From Halobellus ruber (GTDB lineage Archaea; Halobacteriota; Halobacteria; Halobacteriales; Haloferacaceae), in NCBI RefSeq assembly GCF_014212355.1, contig NZ_JACKXD010000001.1, forward strand, positions 767,143 to 831,142: a stretch of DNA of 64,000 nucleotides, read 5' to 3'. The notes under the pieces are model-generated. The model searched no databases and was not told the DNA's origin. It saw only the letters and a program-made list of their open reading frames with translations. Positions 35,597-44,280 of this stretch are shown one piece after another; position 1 is the stretch's first letter; each line of letters starts with the position of its first letter. The position numbers were made by a program, and so were the translations under genes.

Positions 35597-35866
35597 CTAC
35601 TCGTCGTCCGACGGCTCGTACTCGTGGCCGAGCACGAAGGCGCCGGCGTTGACGACGACCAGCGATACGAACAGGAGCGCCTCGGCGCCGCCCAGCCCGC
35701 CGGCGAGGAGGGGCAGGTACGTGACCGGCAGGACGATTGCGGCCCAGAAGCTCGCGGCCCGGAGGTTCCGGACGGCGGTCCGGATGGCTTCGCTTACGAT
35801 ACGGCCGGCGCGACTCAGAGAATCGCGCTCGAGCGGGACGTCGGGAGAGCGGGGAGCGTGAGACAT
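35597..35866 (-). CDS. Small two-helix membrane protein of unknown function
   Basis: An 89-residue protein, MSHAPRSPDVPLERDSLSRAG. An amphipathic segment (RIVSEAIRTAVRNLRAASFW) precedes two hydrophobic helices (AAIVLPVTYLPLLAGGL and AEALLFVSLVVVNAGAFVLG), ending in the acidic HEYEPSDDE. TTATATG on the opposite side of its start, near 35905-35912, is a candidate TATA box. It is convergent with the M50 protease gene, 23 bp apart. No family is recognised. Confidence 0.68.
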   Translation of the reverse strand: MSHAPRSPDVPLERDSLSRAGRIVSEAIRTAVRNLRAASFWAAIVLPVTYLPLLAGGLGGAEALLFVSLVVVNAGAFVLGHEYEPSDDE

Positions 35867-36177
35867 CTGCTTCGGCTTACTCTACCGTAGGGGTGGCATC
35901 CACATATAACGCGCAGAGCCTTCACTCGTTTCGCGACGGTTTAGCGCGCCGACCGACGTTTCACCGACGTTTTATGAGTGTCTCAAAACCCGCTAAAACG
36001 TTCATAAGCTGATCTGAAACGATATCGTCGCTTCGAGGCGGGATACCGCGGAGTCGGGGGACGGAACCGCGCTATCGAGACCGACCGCCGTCAGCCGGCG
36101 ATGGACTGCCGTCAGTCCCCGTGGGGTCACCCACACGGACCGGACGTGTTTTCCTTGCGCGTTCCGGGGGTTGAGGT
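35867..36177. other. Divergent intergenic region
   Basis: These 311 bases separate the minus-strand membrane protein from purM. They contain the TTATATG candidate promoter for the former and an A+T-richer block (about 35965-36010, including TTTTATGAGTGTCTC and CTAAAACGTTCATAAGC). No gene or repeat is supported. Confidence 0.4.
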
Positions 36178-37212
36178 ATGACCGACGACAGCCCTGGCAG
36201 CGGCAACGCCGAGGGGAGCGGAACGGGAGCCGACGGCGGGGACGGACCGGACGACGAATCGCTGACGTACGCCGACGCGGGCGTCGACATCGACGCGAGC
36301 GAGGCAGCGACCGCCGCGCTGGTGAGCGCCGTCGGGGAGAGCGAGGGCGACTACGCAGGCCTGGTAGACATCGGCGACCGGTATCTGGCGCTCGCGACCG
36401 ACGGCGTCGGGACGAAGCTGCTGGTCGCAGAGGCCCTTTCCGATTACTCCACGGTCGGTATCGACTGCATCGCGATGAACGCAAACGACCTCGTCGCCGC
36501 GGGGGTCCGCCCGGTCGCGTTCGTCGACTATCTCGCGGTTGAGGAACCCGACGAGACGTTCGCCGAGCAGGTGGGCGACGGGCTGCGCGCCGGCGCCGAG
36601 GAGGCGAGTCTGGAACTCGTCGGCGGTGAGACCGCGGTGATGCCCGAGGTGATCCGCGGGCTCGATCTGGCGGGGACCTGCGCAGGGCTGGCCGCGAAGG
36701 ACGCCGTCTTCGCCGGCACGACAGAGCCGGGCGACGCCTTGGTGGGCTTTCCCTCCTCGGGCATCCACTCAAACGGACTGACTCTCGCCCGCACGGCCGT
36801 CACTCGTGATCACGCGTACACGGACCCCTGCCCGTTCGGCGACTACGACACCATCGGCGACGCGCTGCTCGAACCCACGCGACTGTACACACACCTGCTG
36901 GCTCCGATGCGGGCACACGGCGTCCGTGCCGCCGCCCACGTCACCGGCGGCGGGTGGACGAACCTCGAACGGATGGGCGAGCACCGCTACGTTGTCGACG
37001 ACGCATTCGACCCCCAGCCGGTTTTCGAGTTCGTCCAGTCGTTGGGCGACGTCGCGGACGCGGAGATGCACCGGACGTTCAATATGGGCACGGGGTTCGT
37101 CTGTGCGCTCGACCCCAACGATGCCGCGGCACTCGCTGCCGACACCGACGGCCGGGTGATCGGCCGCGTCGAGTCCGGCAGCGGCGTCTCGATCCGCGGG
37201 GTCGAACTCTGA
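36178..37212 (+). CDS. purM: Phosphoribosylformylglycinamidine cyclo-ligase (AIR synthetase)
   Basis: A 344-residue purine-biosynthesis enzyme converting FGAM and ATP to AIR. The PurM landmarks are LTYADAGVDIDA, the nucleotide-binding TDGVGTKLLVAEAL, ITHISGGG-equivalent HVTGGGWTNLERM, SGIHSNGLTLAR and the late FNMGTGFV. The first 27 residues are a Gly/Ser/Asp-rich halophilic extension. The ATG at 36178 follows GAGGT, a fair ribosome-binding site. It is convergent with an HTH-CBS regulator ending seven bases later. It appears to be a single-gene transcript. Confidence 0.96.
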   Translation: MTDDSPGSGNAEGSGTGADGGDGPDDESLTYADAGVDIDASEAATAALVSAVGESEGDYAGLVDIGDRYLALATDGVGTKLLVAEALSDYSTVGIDCIAMNANDLVAAGVRPVAFVDYLAVEEPDETFAEQVGDGLRAGAEEASLELVGGETAVMPEVIRGLDLAGTCAGLAAKDAVFAGTTEPGDALVGFPSSGIHSNGLTLARTAVTRDHAYTDPCPFGDYDTIGDALLEPTRLYTHLLAPMRAHGVRAAAHVTGGGWTNLERMGEHRYVVDDAFDPQPVFEFVQSLGDVADAEMHRTFNMGTGFVCALDPNDAAALAADTDGRVIGRVESGSGVSIRGVEL

Positions 37213-37219
37213 ACCGGAC

Positions 37220-37762
37220 TCAGAGGTGCGCAGCCACGTCGGCTTCGGTCACGATCCCGACCGTCTCCCCGCCCTCGACGACCAGGACCGCAGCGTGGTG
37301 ATCCAACGCCGTGTCGATCTCCTCTAAGGTCGCCGACGGCTCGACCGCCATCACCGACTCGCGCATCACCTCCGCCACGGGGAGGGTTCCGACGTCGGCG
37401 CCCTCTTGGGCGTGGCGGATGTCGCTGTTCGAGATGATGCCGACGGGGCGGCCGTCGCGGATGACCGGCAACTGGGAGAACCCCTCGTCGAGCATCAGGT
37501 CGCGGGCGGCCCGCACAGAATCGTCGGGCGCGACGCTCACGACGTCCTCGTTCATCAGGTCGGCCGCGCGGACGATGCTCCCCTCGGCCTCCTCTAAGGC
37601 GTTGACGATCCGCCGGAGCGTCGAGAGCCGGGGGTCGACGTCGCCGCCTTCGATGCGAGCGATGAGCGGTTGGGAGACGCCCGCCTTCTCGGCGAGGCTG
37701 CTCTGGGTCAGGTCCAACTCCGTCCGGCGCTGCCGCAGGTCCTCCGGGGTCGGGAGCTCCAT
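37220..37762 (-). CDS. HTH (XRE-type) regulator with paired CBS domains
   Basis: The protein has 180 residues. Residues 5-60 are a Cro/CI-like helix-turn-helix (LRQRRTELDLTQSSLAEKAGVSQPLIARIEGG). They are followed by two CBS modules (about 65-120: LMNEDVVSVAPDDSV, DEGFSQLPVIRDGRPVGIISNSDI; about 125-180: VMRESVMAVEPSATLEE, AAVLVVEGGETVGIVTEADV). CBS pairs usually bind adenine nucleotides, so it may couple transcription to energy or purine status. The tail-to-tail position next to purM fits that idea but proves nothing. The minus strand has TCGTATAACTTC about 20 nt before the ATG. Confidence 0.92.
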   Translation of the reverse strand: MELPTPEDLRQRRTELDLTQSSLAEKAGVSQPLIARIEGGDVDPRLSTLRRIVNALEEAEGSIVRAADLMNEDVVSVAPDDSVRAARDLMLDEGFSQLPVIRDGRPVGIISNSDIRHAQEGADVGTLPVAEVMRESVMAVEPSATLEEIDTALDHHAAVLVVEGGETVGIVTEADVAAHL

Positions 37763-37833
37763 ACGGCTAATAACCCGAAGTTATACGAAAGCCTTTCGGG
37801 CCGGCTGGACTCGCCGACCCGTCGGTCGCCGAT

Positions 37834-38226
37834 CTACCCGTGGCTGTGTGCCTGCGTCTCCTCGTCGCCTTCCTCGTCGCCCTCACCGGTCTCGACGACC
37901 TCGATCACCGACAGCGGCACGTCCCGGAGCGCCCCGCCGACTTCGCTTTTCGCGATGCGTGAGGCGTGTTCCTCGCTGTCCGCGTTGAACACGTCGATCT
38001 CCAAGAGCAGCCCCACGAGGGCGGTGTCGGCCGCGATGAACGCGGAGTCGAACGGCTCCCCGCAGGCGGGACACGGCGTCGCACCCACCTCGACCTCCAC
38101 GTACTCCTTGTCCTGATCGTTAAGCCGCTTCCCGGCTTCGCTGACCGCGACGCCGATCGCGTCGTCGATGTCGTCGACGTCGCGGACCAGCCACGCGGCC
38201 TCCATCGCGACGAGGTAATTACTCAT
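37834..38226 (-). CDS. DUF555 (UPF0212) family protein
   Basis: A 130-residue protein starting MSNYLVAMEAAWLVRDVDDIDDAIGVAVSEAGKRLN. A zinc-ribbon-like half site CPACGEPFDSAF is in the centre and SVIEVVETGEG near the end, matching the archaeal DUF555 family, whose role is unknown. The C-terminus is acidic with a His-containing end (ETQAHSHG). The ATG at 38226 is the only start consistent with the family; the open frame upstream is not protein-like. It is probably monocistronic. Confidence 0.88.
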   Translation of the reverse strand: MSNYLVAMEAAWLVRDVDDIDDAIGVAVSEAGKRLNDQDKEYVEVEVGATPCPACGEPFDSAFIAADTALVGLLLEIDVFNADSEEHASRIAKSEVGGALRDVPLSVIEVVETGEGDEEGDEETQAHSHG

Positions 38227-38466
38227 ACCAGGTTCACGTGGCCCGGGGTCTCGTGTCTTGTGGTTCGTCCCGACGGCACGTCCGGCACCCGGCTGTCGGG
38301 GTGCGGATGCGACTCCGATCCATCGCATAAGTTATGCCAACGAACGGGACCGCTAACGCACCGCCTACGTCGCGGCGGGCGCCGTGACGGCAACGCGCTG
38401 GCAGCGAGCCGCGTTCGGAGAACCGCACGACAGCGACGGGTCACACCGACCCACGCTATGAATAGG

Positions 38467-38475
38467 TTTATATAC
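38467..38475 (+). promoter_or_regulatory. TATA box for the small protein at 38503
   Basis: TTTATATAC ends 27 nt before the ATG at 38503. This places the transcript start at or next to that ATG. It therefore argues against the in-frame ATG at 38459, which lies upstream of the box. Confidence 0.6.
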
Positions 38476-38502
38476 GCCCGGTACCGGGCACACGCCACGA
38501 CG

Positions 38503-38673
38503 ATGTTGGACGACCTTCGACGCGGCGCGACCTTCCTGCTGTACCAGATAGCCCTCGCCGTCGGGATCGTGGCGATGCCGGTGGCGCTGGGAGCGCGACG
38601 GCTCGGACTCACGCTCCCGATCGGGCGACTGGTCGAGACCGCCGAACGCGCCTACCGTAGCGCGTCGCCCTGA
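38503..38673 (+). CDS. Small conserved haloarchaeal protein with one hydrophobic segment
   Basis: A 56-residue protein, MLDDLRRGATFLLYQIALAV. One or two short hydrophobic stretches are present (LLYQIALAVGIVAMPVALGA), followed by a basic amphipathic helix (RRLGLTLPIGRLVETAERAY). The start is set by the strong TATA box just upstream, which would make the message leaderless. Third positions are almost all G/C. A peripheral or inner-membrane location is likely. Function unknown. Confidence 0.6.
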   Translation: MLDDLRRGATFLLYQIALAVGIVAMPVALGARRLGLTLPIGRLVETAERAYRSASP

Positions 38674-38817
38674 TCCGGTCGCGACACCTCAGTCGCGGCC
38701 TGTCTCCGTTGACTCCCCTCGTGAGCGGCGGGATCGGCCGTCTAGCCGGGACGACGGCCCGGGATGAGACCGACCGTGCGGCGACTGCCGGTACGGGCAA
38801 CAGCGGTGGGAAGGGTG

Positions 38818-38827
38818 GCATTTATCA
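38818..38827 (+). promoter_or_regulatory. TATA-like promoter of psmB
   Basis: GCATTTATCA is followed 24 nt later by the psmB ATG at 38851, consistent with a leaderless transcript. Confidence 0.5.
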
Positions 38828-38850
38828 GCGGCGGGCCGCAACGGCAGGTA

Positions 38851-39582
38851 ATGCGTACACCTACGAGCGACGATCTCTCGACCGGTTTCGACTCCCCCAA
38901 CGGTGACCACTCCGGCGTGTTCTCCCCCGAGATCGGCGAGTTCCCCGAAGCCGAGCGCCGCGCGGAGGGGATGGGCGACAAGGAAACCAAAACCGGCACC
39001 ACGACGGTCGGGCTGAAGACCGCCGACGGCGTCGTCCTCGCGACCGATATGCGCGCGAGCCTCGGCCGGATGGTCTCCTCGAAGAACGTCCAGAAGGTCG
39101 AGGAGATCCACCCCACCGGCGCGCTCACCATCGCCGGATCGGTCTCGGCCGCGCAGTCGCTCATCTCCTCGATCCGCGCGGAGGTCCGACTCTACGAGGC
39201 CCGCCGCGGCGAGGACATGAGTATGCAGGCGCTGTCAACGCTTCTCGGAAACTTCCTCCGGTCGGGTGCGTTCTTCATCGTCCAGCCGATCCTCGGCGGC
39301 GTCGACGAGGATGGGCCCCACATCTACAGCATCGACCCCGCGGGTTCGATCCTCGAAGAGGAGTACACCGTCACGGGATCGGGCAGCCAGTACGCGCTGG
39401 GCGTGCTCGAACAGGAGTACAGCGACGACCTGAGCATCGAGGAGGCCAAGTCGGTCGCCACCCACGCGATCGACAGCGCGGTCGAGCGCGACCTCGCGTC
39501 CGGTAACGGCATCAATATGTGTACCGTCACCGACGAGGGCGTCGAGGTCACCCAGCACAAGGACTTCGAGGAGCTCCTGTAG
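38851..39582 (+). CDS. psmB: Proteasome beta subunit
   Basis: The protein has 243 residues. A 49-residue propeptide ends ...KETKTG and is cleaved before Thr50, the N-terminal nucleophile (TTTVGLKTADGVVLATDMRAS). The catalytic Asp of ATDMRAS, the GSVSAAQSL loop and the late GNGINMCTVTDEGVE are all present. It assembles with alpha rings into the 20S proteasome. The ATG at 38851 follows the TATA box at the leaderless distance and gives MRTPTSDDLSTGFDSP; a longer open frame starts 87 nt upstream but lies before the promoter. It is convergent with the GCS2-like gene, 24 bp apart. Confidence 0.97.
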   Translation: MRTPTSDDLSTGFDSPNGDHSGVFSPEIGEFPEAERRAEGMGDKETKTGTTTVGLKTADGVVLATDMRASLGRMVSSKNVQKVEEIHPTGALTIAGSVSAAQSLISSIRAEVRLYEARRGEDMSMQALSTLLGNFLRSGAFFIVQPILGGVDEDGPHIYSIDPAGSILEEEYTVTGSGSQYALGVLEQEYSDDLSIEEAKSVATHAIDSAVERDLASGNGINMCTVTDEGVEVTQHKDFEELL

Positions 39583-39606
39583 CTCGGTCCGGGTCGCGGT
39601 CTTCGC

Positions 39607-41139
39607 TCAGAGCCAGTCCGCGAACGACCCGTCCAGCAGCGTCTCCTCCTGTCTCCGCACGTAGTCGCGTTGCATCCGCGTCACGGCGTCGGCGAACTCG
39701 TCGCCGTCGGCCAAGTACTCCCGCACCCGCGAGACCTTCCAGTCGGCGGGGGTCGTCCCGTGATCGACGCGCGCCCGCAACGGCGCCACGTACCGTTCGG
39801 CCTCCGACTCCGAGCAGCCGGCAGTGGTGAGTCCGTCGACCGCGTGGGCGAGGATGTCGTCGTAGACCGCCTCGACCTCGATGGTCTCGGCGCCGTCGTT
39901 GCAGATCCACCGCTGGCCGCTGTCGAGGCCCGCTCTGACCGCGTCGTAGAAGTTCCCCCGGGCGGTCGACCACTGCTGGTCGGTCGCGGGGTGTCGCCGG
40001 CGCGGGAGGCTCTCCATCAGCCCCGCGAACGTCGCCTGAAACGCCAGCGAGTCCCGGACCGTCGGCTGGGCCGGGATCGGCCGGAACTCGATCCGTGCGT
40101 TGGCCGCCGACCGCGACGCGCCGTCGAACACCGGCCGGACCCACCGCCAGTAGGTGCCGTGCTTCCGGCGGAGCGTGGCGAACTCGTCGTCGAACCGGTT
40201 GCCTTCCGGGACCGGCATCGGAACAGCCGTGGCGTCGGCGGCGACCCGGTCGACCGCCTGCTCGACGGTGGTGAGGTCCTCGGGGAACGCGACCTTCTTC
40301 GCGTCGGGCGTGTTGAGCACCGACTCGAAGACGCCGATCCGGTTCTCGAGGTGACACTCCTCGAGGACCTTCCCCGCACCGACGTCGTCGTAGAGATCCG
40401 GCGGGAAAAAGGGGGAGTTGACCCCGAGCGCCAGGAGCGGCCCGGCCAACCTGAGCGCGTAATTGAACCGCGTTGGGAGGTCGTCGGCGTGGGCCACCTG
40501 GTAGTGGGGCTGGATCGAGGTAATCAGCGACTCCGGCATCACCGTCCGCGCGGAGAGGCTCACGTTCGGCGCGTCGACCGCGGTCTCCTCCGGAAGCGTC
40601 GGGCTGTTCGCCATCGCGTGGTACCGGACCGACCCGCTCATGTTCGTCGCGATCCTGACGCCCTCGGCCTCGACGCTGCCGGTGAGGTATTCGCGGGCGG
40701 TCTCGCCGGCCGGCGGGATGGTCCACATCCCGTCGCTGACGAGCCGGATCCCCTCGGCGGCGGTGCACTCCTGGGCGGCGGCCAGCCGCGCCCGCACTTC
40801 CGCCGCCTGAGCTCGGAGCCCGTCGGCGTTCAGCGGCTGTGGGCTGGTGGTCATCTCGGCGTTGTGGAGCCCGAGTTCCTTCTCGAAGCCGATCAGTTCC
40901 AAGAGTCGGCGGGGGACGCGCATCAGGCCGTAGGCGCCGGCCTCCTTGGAGGCTTCCCACCGGCCGTCGGCGACGGCGTAGAACTCGTACTCGAGGCCGA
41001 CGATGGACTGGTGGTTGTCGAAGGTCCCCTCCCGGAGTTCGGATTTCACCACTTCCGCCTCCGTCCGTGCCTGCGCCTCGAACTCCTCGGGATCGACGGC
41101 GAGGGCGTCCCGAACCGAAGCGGCCAACTCCTCGGTCAT
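39607..41139 (-). CDS. Glutamate-cysteine ligase-like (GCS2 superfamily) protein
   Basis: A 510-residue protein. HQSIVGLEYEFYAVADGRWE near residue 42 is the ATP-grasp-like glutamine-synthetase-fold motif with acidic metal ligands. HNAEMTTSPQPLNADGL, VMPESLITSIQPHYQV and ARIEFRPIPAQPTVRDSLAF continue the GCS2 pattern. It is clearly longer than the carboxylate-amine ligases of about 360 residues, with an extra C-terminal helical part. Haloarchaea use gamma-glutamylcysteine as their main thiol, but whether this is the enzyme making it or a paralogue with another substrate cannot be told. The ATG at 41139 (MTEELAASVRDAL) is preferred over the very long open frame antisense to the ligase gene. Confidence 0.83.
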   Translation of the reverse strand: MTEELAASVRDALAVDPEEFEAQARTEAEVVKSELREGTFDNHQSIVGLEYEFYAVADGRWEASKEAGAYGLMRVPRRLLELIGFEKELGLHNAEMTTSPQPLNADGLRAQAAEVRARLAAAQECTAAEGIRLVSDGMWTIPPAGETAREYLTGSVEAEGVRIATNMSGSVRYHAMANSPTLPEETAVDAPNVSLSARTVMPESLITSIQPHYQVAHADDLPTRFNYALRLAGPLLALGVNSPFFPPDLYDDVGAGKVLEECHLENRIGVFESVLNTPDAKKVAFPEDLTTVEQAVDRVAADATAVPMPVPEGNRFDDEFATLRRKHGTYWRWVRPVFDGASRSAANARIEFRPIPAQPTVRDSLAFQATFAGLMESLPRRRHPATDQQWSTARGNFYDAVRAGLDSGQRWICNDGAETIEVEAVYDDILAHAVDGLTTAGCSESEAERYVAPLRARVDHGTTPADWKVSRVREYLADGDEFADAVTRMQRDYVRRQEETLLDGSFADWL

Positions 41140-41250
41140 AGCCGCCCGTGGTCGGGCGAGGGGTTTCAATCCCGCGCTTTCCCGGGTCGCGGCGACGACG
41201 CCCGCCCGGAGTCGGCGGACTCTTGTCCTACGAGCCGGTACGCGGGGTCG

Positions 41251-43125
41251 ATGCAGTTTGCCGACTTCGCTCGTCGCGCCGCGGAACTGGAGGCGGAACC
41301 GGGCGACCACGCCACCGTCGCGGGCGCCTGCCGCCTCCTCGCGGAGGCGGGCGCGGACCTCCCGACCGTGGTCCGGTTCCTCCAGGGGCGGGTCTACCCC
41401 GCCTGGGACGGCCGGACGCTCGACGTCGGCCCCGCGCTCCTCCGGGAGTCGATCGCCTGCGCGGCGGGCCCGAACGTCGACGCCGACGACGTGGAGGACA
41501 GACTCGCCGATCTCGGCGAGATCGGGGCGGTCGCGGCGGCGTACGACTTCGGTGGCCAGCAGGGGTTGTCCGCCTTCGGCGGCGGCACCGCGGGTTCGCT
41601 CACGGTCGCCGAGGTCGACGAGCGGCTCCGCGAGGTCGCGGCCGCCGACGGCGAGGGAAGCCAGGAACGCCGTATTGAGACGCTGTTCGGGCTGTTCAAC
41701 CGCGCCTCGCCGGAGGAAGCGACGTTTCTCGCGCGACTGGTTCTCGGCACGATGCGGATCGGGGTCGGCGAGGGGACGGTGCGGGACGCCATCGCGGCCG
41801 CGTTCATCGAACCCTTGCCGGACGAGGAGGTGGTAGACGACGACGGTGCAGCCGACGAAGTCGGCGAGGGAACTGCTGATCCCGCCACCGACGGGACCGC
41901 TGACGCTGGCGCTGAGGGGACAGCCGACGCCGAGTCCGCGGACGACGCCGCCGACACGGACGACTGCTCGGCGACTGCGCCCTCGGAGGCGGCGGTCGCG
42001 GCGGTCGAACGCGCGCTCCAGGTCTCGAACGACTACGGACGGGTCGCGGTCGTCGCCCGCGAGGAGGGACGGGCGGGGCTGGACGCGATGGGACTCGACG
42101 TCGGCCGTCCGGTACAGACGATGCTGGCGCAGGCCGGGACCGCGGCCGACGGGATCGACGCCTGGGGGGAGGCGATCGTCGGGACAAAGTTCGACGGCGC
42201 GCGGGTCCAAGTCCACTACGACGGGACAGAACCCCGGATCTTCTCCCGGAACATGGAGGACGTCACCGATCCCCTGCCGGAGGTCGTGGAGTTCGTCGAG
42301 CGCGAACTCGACGTTCCAGTTGTTCTCGACGGCGAGGTCGTTGCGGTCGACGACGACGGCGCCCCGCTACCCTTCCAGGAGGTGCTCCGCCGGTTCCGCC
42401 GGAAGCACGACGTCGAGCGGATGCGCGAGGAGGTCCGAGTGGAGCTGCGGGCGTTCGACTGTCTCCACGCCGACGGGACGGATCTGCTCGACGCCCCGCT
42501 CCTCGACCGCCGGGATCGGCTCGACGACCTGCTGGGCGACACCGACGTAGTCGAGGAGGTCGTCCGGACGACCGACCCCGATGCGGTCGCCGCCGCCGAG
42601 CGGACGGCGCTGGAAGCGGGCCACGAGGGCGTGATGCTGAAGGATCCCGACTCGGCGTACGAACCGGGAAAGCGCGGCCGGAACTGGCTGAAGCGGAAGC
42701 CGGACGTCGAGACGCTGGATCTCGTCGTGACCGGCGCCGAGTGGGGCGAGGGCCGGCGGGCGAACCTCCTCGGGACGTTTCTCCTGTCGGCGCGCGTCGA
42801 GGACGCTGCCCCGATCGACGGCGCCAACACGGGGGACGACGGGGCCTACGCCACGATCGGGAAGGTCGCAACCGGAATCACCGACGCAAAGCTCGAATCG
42901 CTGACGGACCTGCTCGAACCGCACGTCGACCGCGAGGACGGCCAGGCTGTCTCGATCGAGCCCGCGGTCGTCTTCGAGGTCGGCTACGAGGGGATTCAAC
43001 CGTCGCCGACGTACGAATCGGGCTATGCGCTCCGGTTCCCGCGGTTCGTGGGCGTCCGGTCGGACAACTCACCCGGCGACGCCGACACGGTCGCCCGGGT
43101 CGAGCGGCTGGCCGACGAGCAGTAG
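41251..43125 (+). CDS. lig: ATP-dependent DNA ligase
   Basis: A 624-residue ligase that seals nicks during replication and repair. The DNA-binding domain (1-190) begins MQFADFARRAAELEAEPG. The adenylation motif is VGTKFDGARVQV, with nucleophile Lys313. FSRNMEDVTD, LDGEVVAVD, ELRAFDCLHADG, EGVMLKDPDSAYEPG and NWLKRKPD follow. The OB domain ends in LRFPRFVGVR. Residues about 195-246 form an acidic Ala/Thr/Asp/Gly-rich insert with repeated GTAD between the DNA-binding and catalytic domains. The ATG at 41251 was chosen because the open frame back to 39670 is antisense to the preceding gene. It is convergent with top6A. Confidence 0.97.
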   Translation: MQFADFARRAAELEAEPGDHATVAGACRLLAEAGADLPTVVRFLQGRVYPAWDGRTLDVGPALLRESIACAAGPNVDADDVEDRLADLGEIGAVAAAYDFGGQQGLSAFGGGTAGSLTVAEVDERLREVAAADGEGSQERRIETLFGLFNRASPEEATFLARLVLGTMRIGVGEGTVRDAIAAAFIEPLPDEEVVDDDGAADEVGEGTADPATDGTADAGAEGTADAESADDAADTDDCSATAPSEAAVAAVERALQVSNDYGRVAVVAREEGRAGLDAMGLDVGRPVQTMLAQAGTAADGIDAWGEAIVGTKFDGARVQVHYDGTEPRIFSRNMEDVTDPLPEVVEFVERELDVPVVLDGEVVAVDDDGAPLPFQEVLRRFRRKHDVERMREEVRVELRAFDCLHADGTDLLDAPLLDRRDRLDDLLGDTDVVEEVVRTTDPDAVAAAERTALEAGHEGVMLKDPDSAYEPGKRGRNWLKRKPDVETLDLVVTGAEWGEGRRANLLGTFLLSARVEDAAPIDGANTGDDGAYATIGKVATGITDAKLESLTDLLEPHVDREDGQAVSIEPAVVFEVGYEGIQPSPTYESGYALRFPRFVGVRSDNSPGDADTVARVERLADEQ

Positions 43126-43153
43126 CCAGGTCCCCAGCCTGCGGGTTCCCGGA

Positions 43154-44248
43154 CTACAGCACGCCCATCGCGTCGAGCCGTTCGGGGAGGTACGTCTCGG
43201 TGACGAAATCGAGCCCCCGGGCCGCAAGCGACTGCTGTTCGGCCTTCTTCTCGATGTCGAGCTGGAGTTCGATCTGTTCGGTCCAGTAGTCGGTCTCGAA
43301 CCGCGGGTCCTCCAACTCCGATTCCAGGGCGTTGACATCCGAATCCGCGAGCGGATCGGTCGGGAGGTCGTACTCCACGATGTCCTCCGGCTGAATTCCC
43401 ACGAACCGCGCCTGCGGCGTCGCGAGGTACTCCGAGAGGTGCGCGGACTTGATCGACCCGTACGCCACCGACCCGTAGATCCGGTAGGACCACGGGTCGC
43501 CGTCGGTAAAGACCACGACCGGGAGGTCGAGTTCGTCGTGGAGTCGCTTGGTGATCCGGCGGGTCGCCCGCGCGGGCTGGCCCTTCAGGTGGACCACGAG
43601 GCAGTTGTACTCCTCGTCGAAGCCGTTCTCGACGAGCCGGTCGCGCATCCCGCCCGTCTCGACGCAGAGGACGAAGTCGATGTCGTGATCGAGGAAGTCG
43701 ATGGTGTCGGGGTTGTTCGGGATCTGGTAGCCGCCCTCGCCGACGTCCTTCTGGCAGTGGATCTCCCGCTCGCCGCGGCGGGTCTGCTCGCGGAGCTCCA
43801 GCGGCCCCATCAGGGTCGCCCCCGATTCCTCGGGGCGCATGTGGAAGTCCTCGCGGGTCACCTCCGCGACGATCTCCAAATCCTCGATCAGCTGGTTCGA
43901 CTCGTCCTGGCTCGAGAACTGCGCCTCCTCGTTGTCCCACGATTCCGAGAGGTAGTACAGTTCACGCAGCGTCGAGGAGCGACCCTCCTCCAGTTGGTTC
44001 ACCAGAAACTCGATGGCGTACGACGCCTTCAGGAGTTTCCGCGCGCCGCGGACGCTGTTGGCCGACCTGGTGGAGGTGCGGTCGCCGTAGACCCACACCT
44101 TCGAGTCCTCGTCGAAGACGATGTTCGACTTCGTCCGCGTGGGGATCTCCATTCGCGGCACCTCGCCGGCCGCGAACTGGTCGTAAAACTCCGCGGCGAG
44201 GTCGATGAGGCGTTCCTGTGCGAGTTCGTCGTCCTGTTTCGTGCTCAT
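43154..44248 (-). CDS. top6A: DNA topoisomerase VI subunit A
   Basis: The 364-residue Spo11-related cleavage subunit. The catalytic tyrosine lies in the pair Tyr98-Tyr99 ([13 protein letters not shown]) of the CAP domain. TOPRIM acidic motifs are [13 protein letters not shown] and [16 protein letters not shown]. The C-terminal part ([17 protein letters not shown]) matches the family. The ATG at 44248 lies 32 bp after the stop of top6B, which is transcribed first, so the subunits form an operon. The long open frame to 45772 lies within top6B in another frame and is not coding. Confidence 0.97.
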   Translation of the reverse strand: MSTKQDDELAQERLIDLAAEFYDQFAAGEVPRMEIPTRTKSNIVFDEDSKVWVYGDRTSTRSANSVRGARKLLKASYAIEFLVNQLEEGRSSTLRELYYLSESWDNEEAQFSSQDESNQLIEDLEIVAEVTREDFHMRPEESGATLMGPLELREQTRRGEREIHCQKDVGEGGYQIPNNPDTIDFLDHDIDFVLCVETGGMRDRLVENGFDEEYNCLVVHLKGQPARATRRITKRLHDELDLPVVVFTDGDPWSYRIYGSVAYGSIKSAHLSEYLATPQARFVGIQPEDIVEYDLPTDPLADSDVNALESELEDPRFETDYWTEQIELQLDIEKKAEQQSLAARGLDFVTETYLPERLDAMGVL

Positions 44249-44280
44249 TGTGGTTGGGGTGGGTGTTTTCGAGTGCCCGC

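Noticed and set aside
38459-38502. In-frame upstream ATG for the 56-residue protein
   Set aside because: The TATA box at 38467-38475 lies downstream of this ATG, so it would not be in the transcript.
39670-41250. N-terminal extension of the DNA ligase frame
   Set aside because: It runs antisense to the GCS2-like gene. The ligase fold starts at the ATG at 41251.
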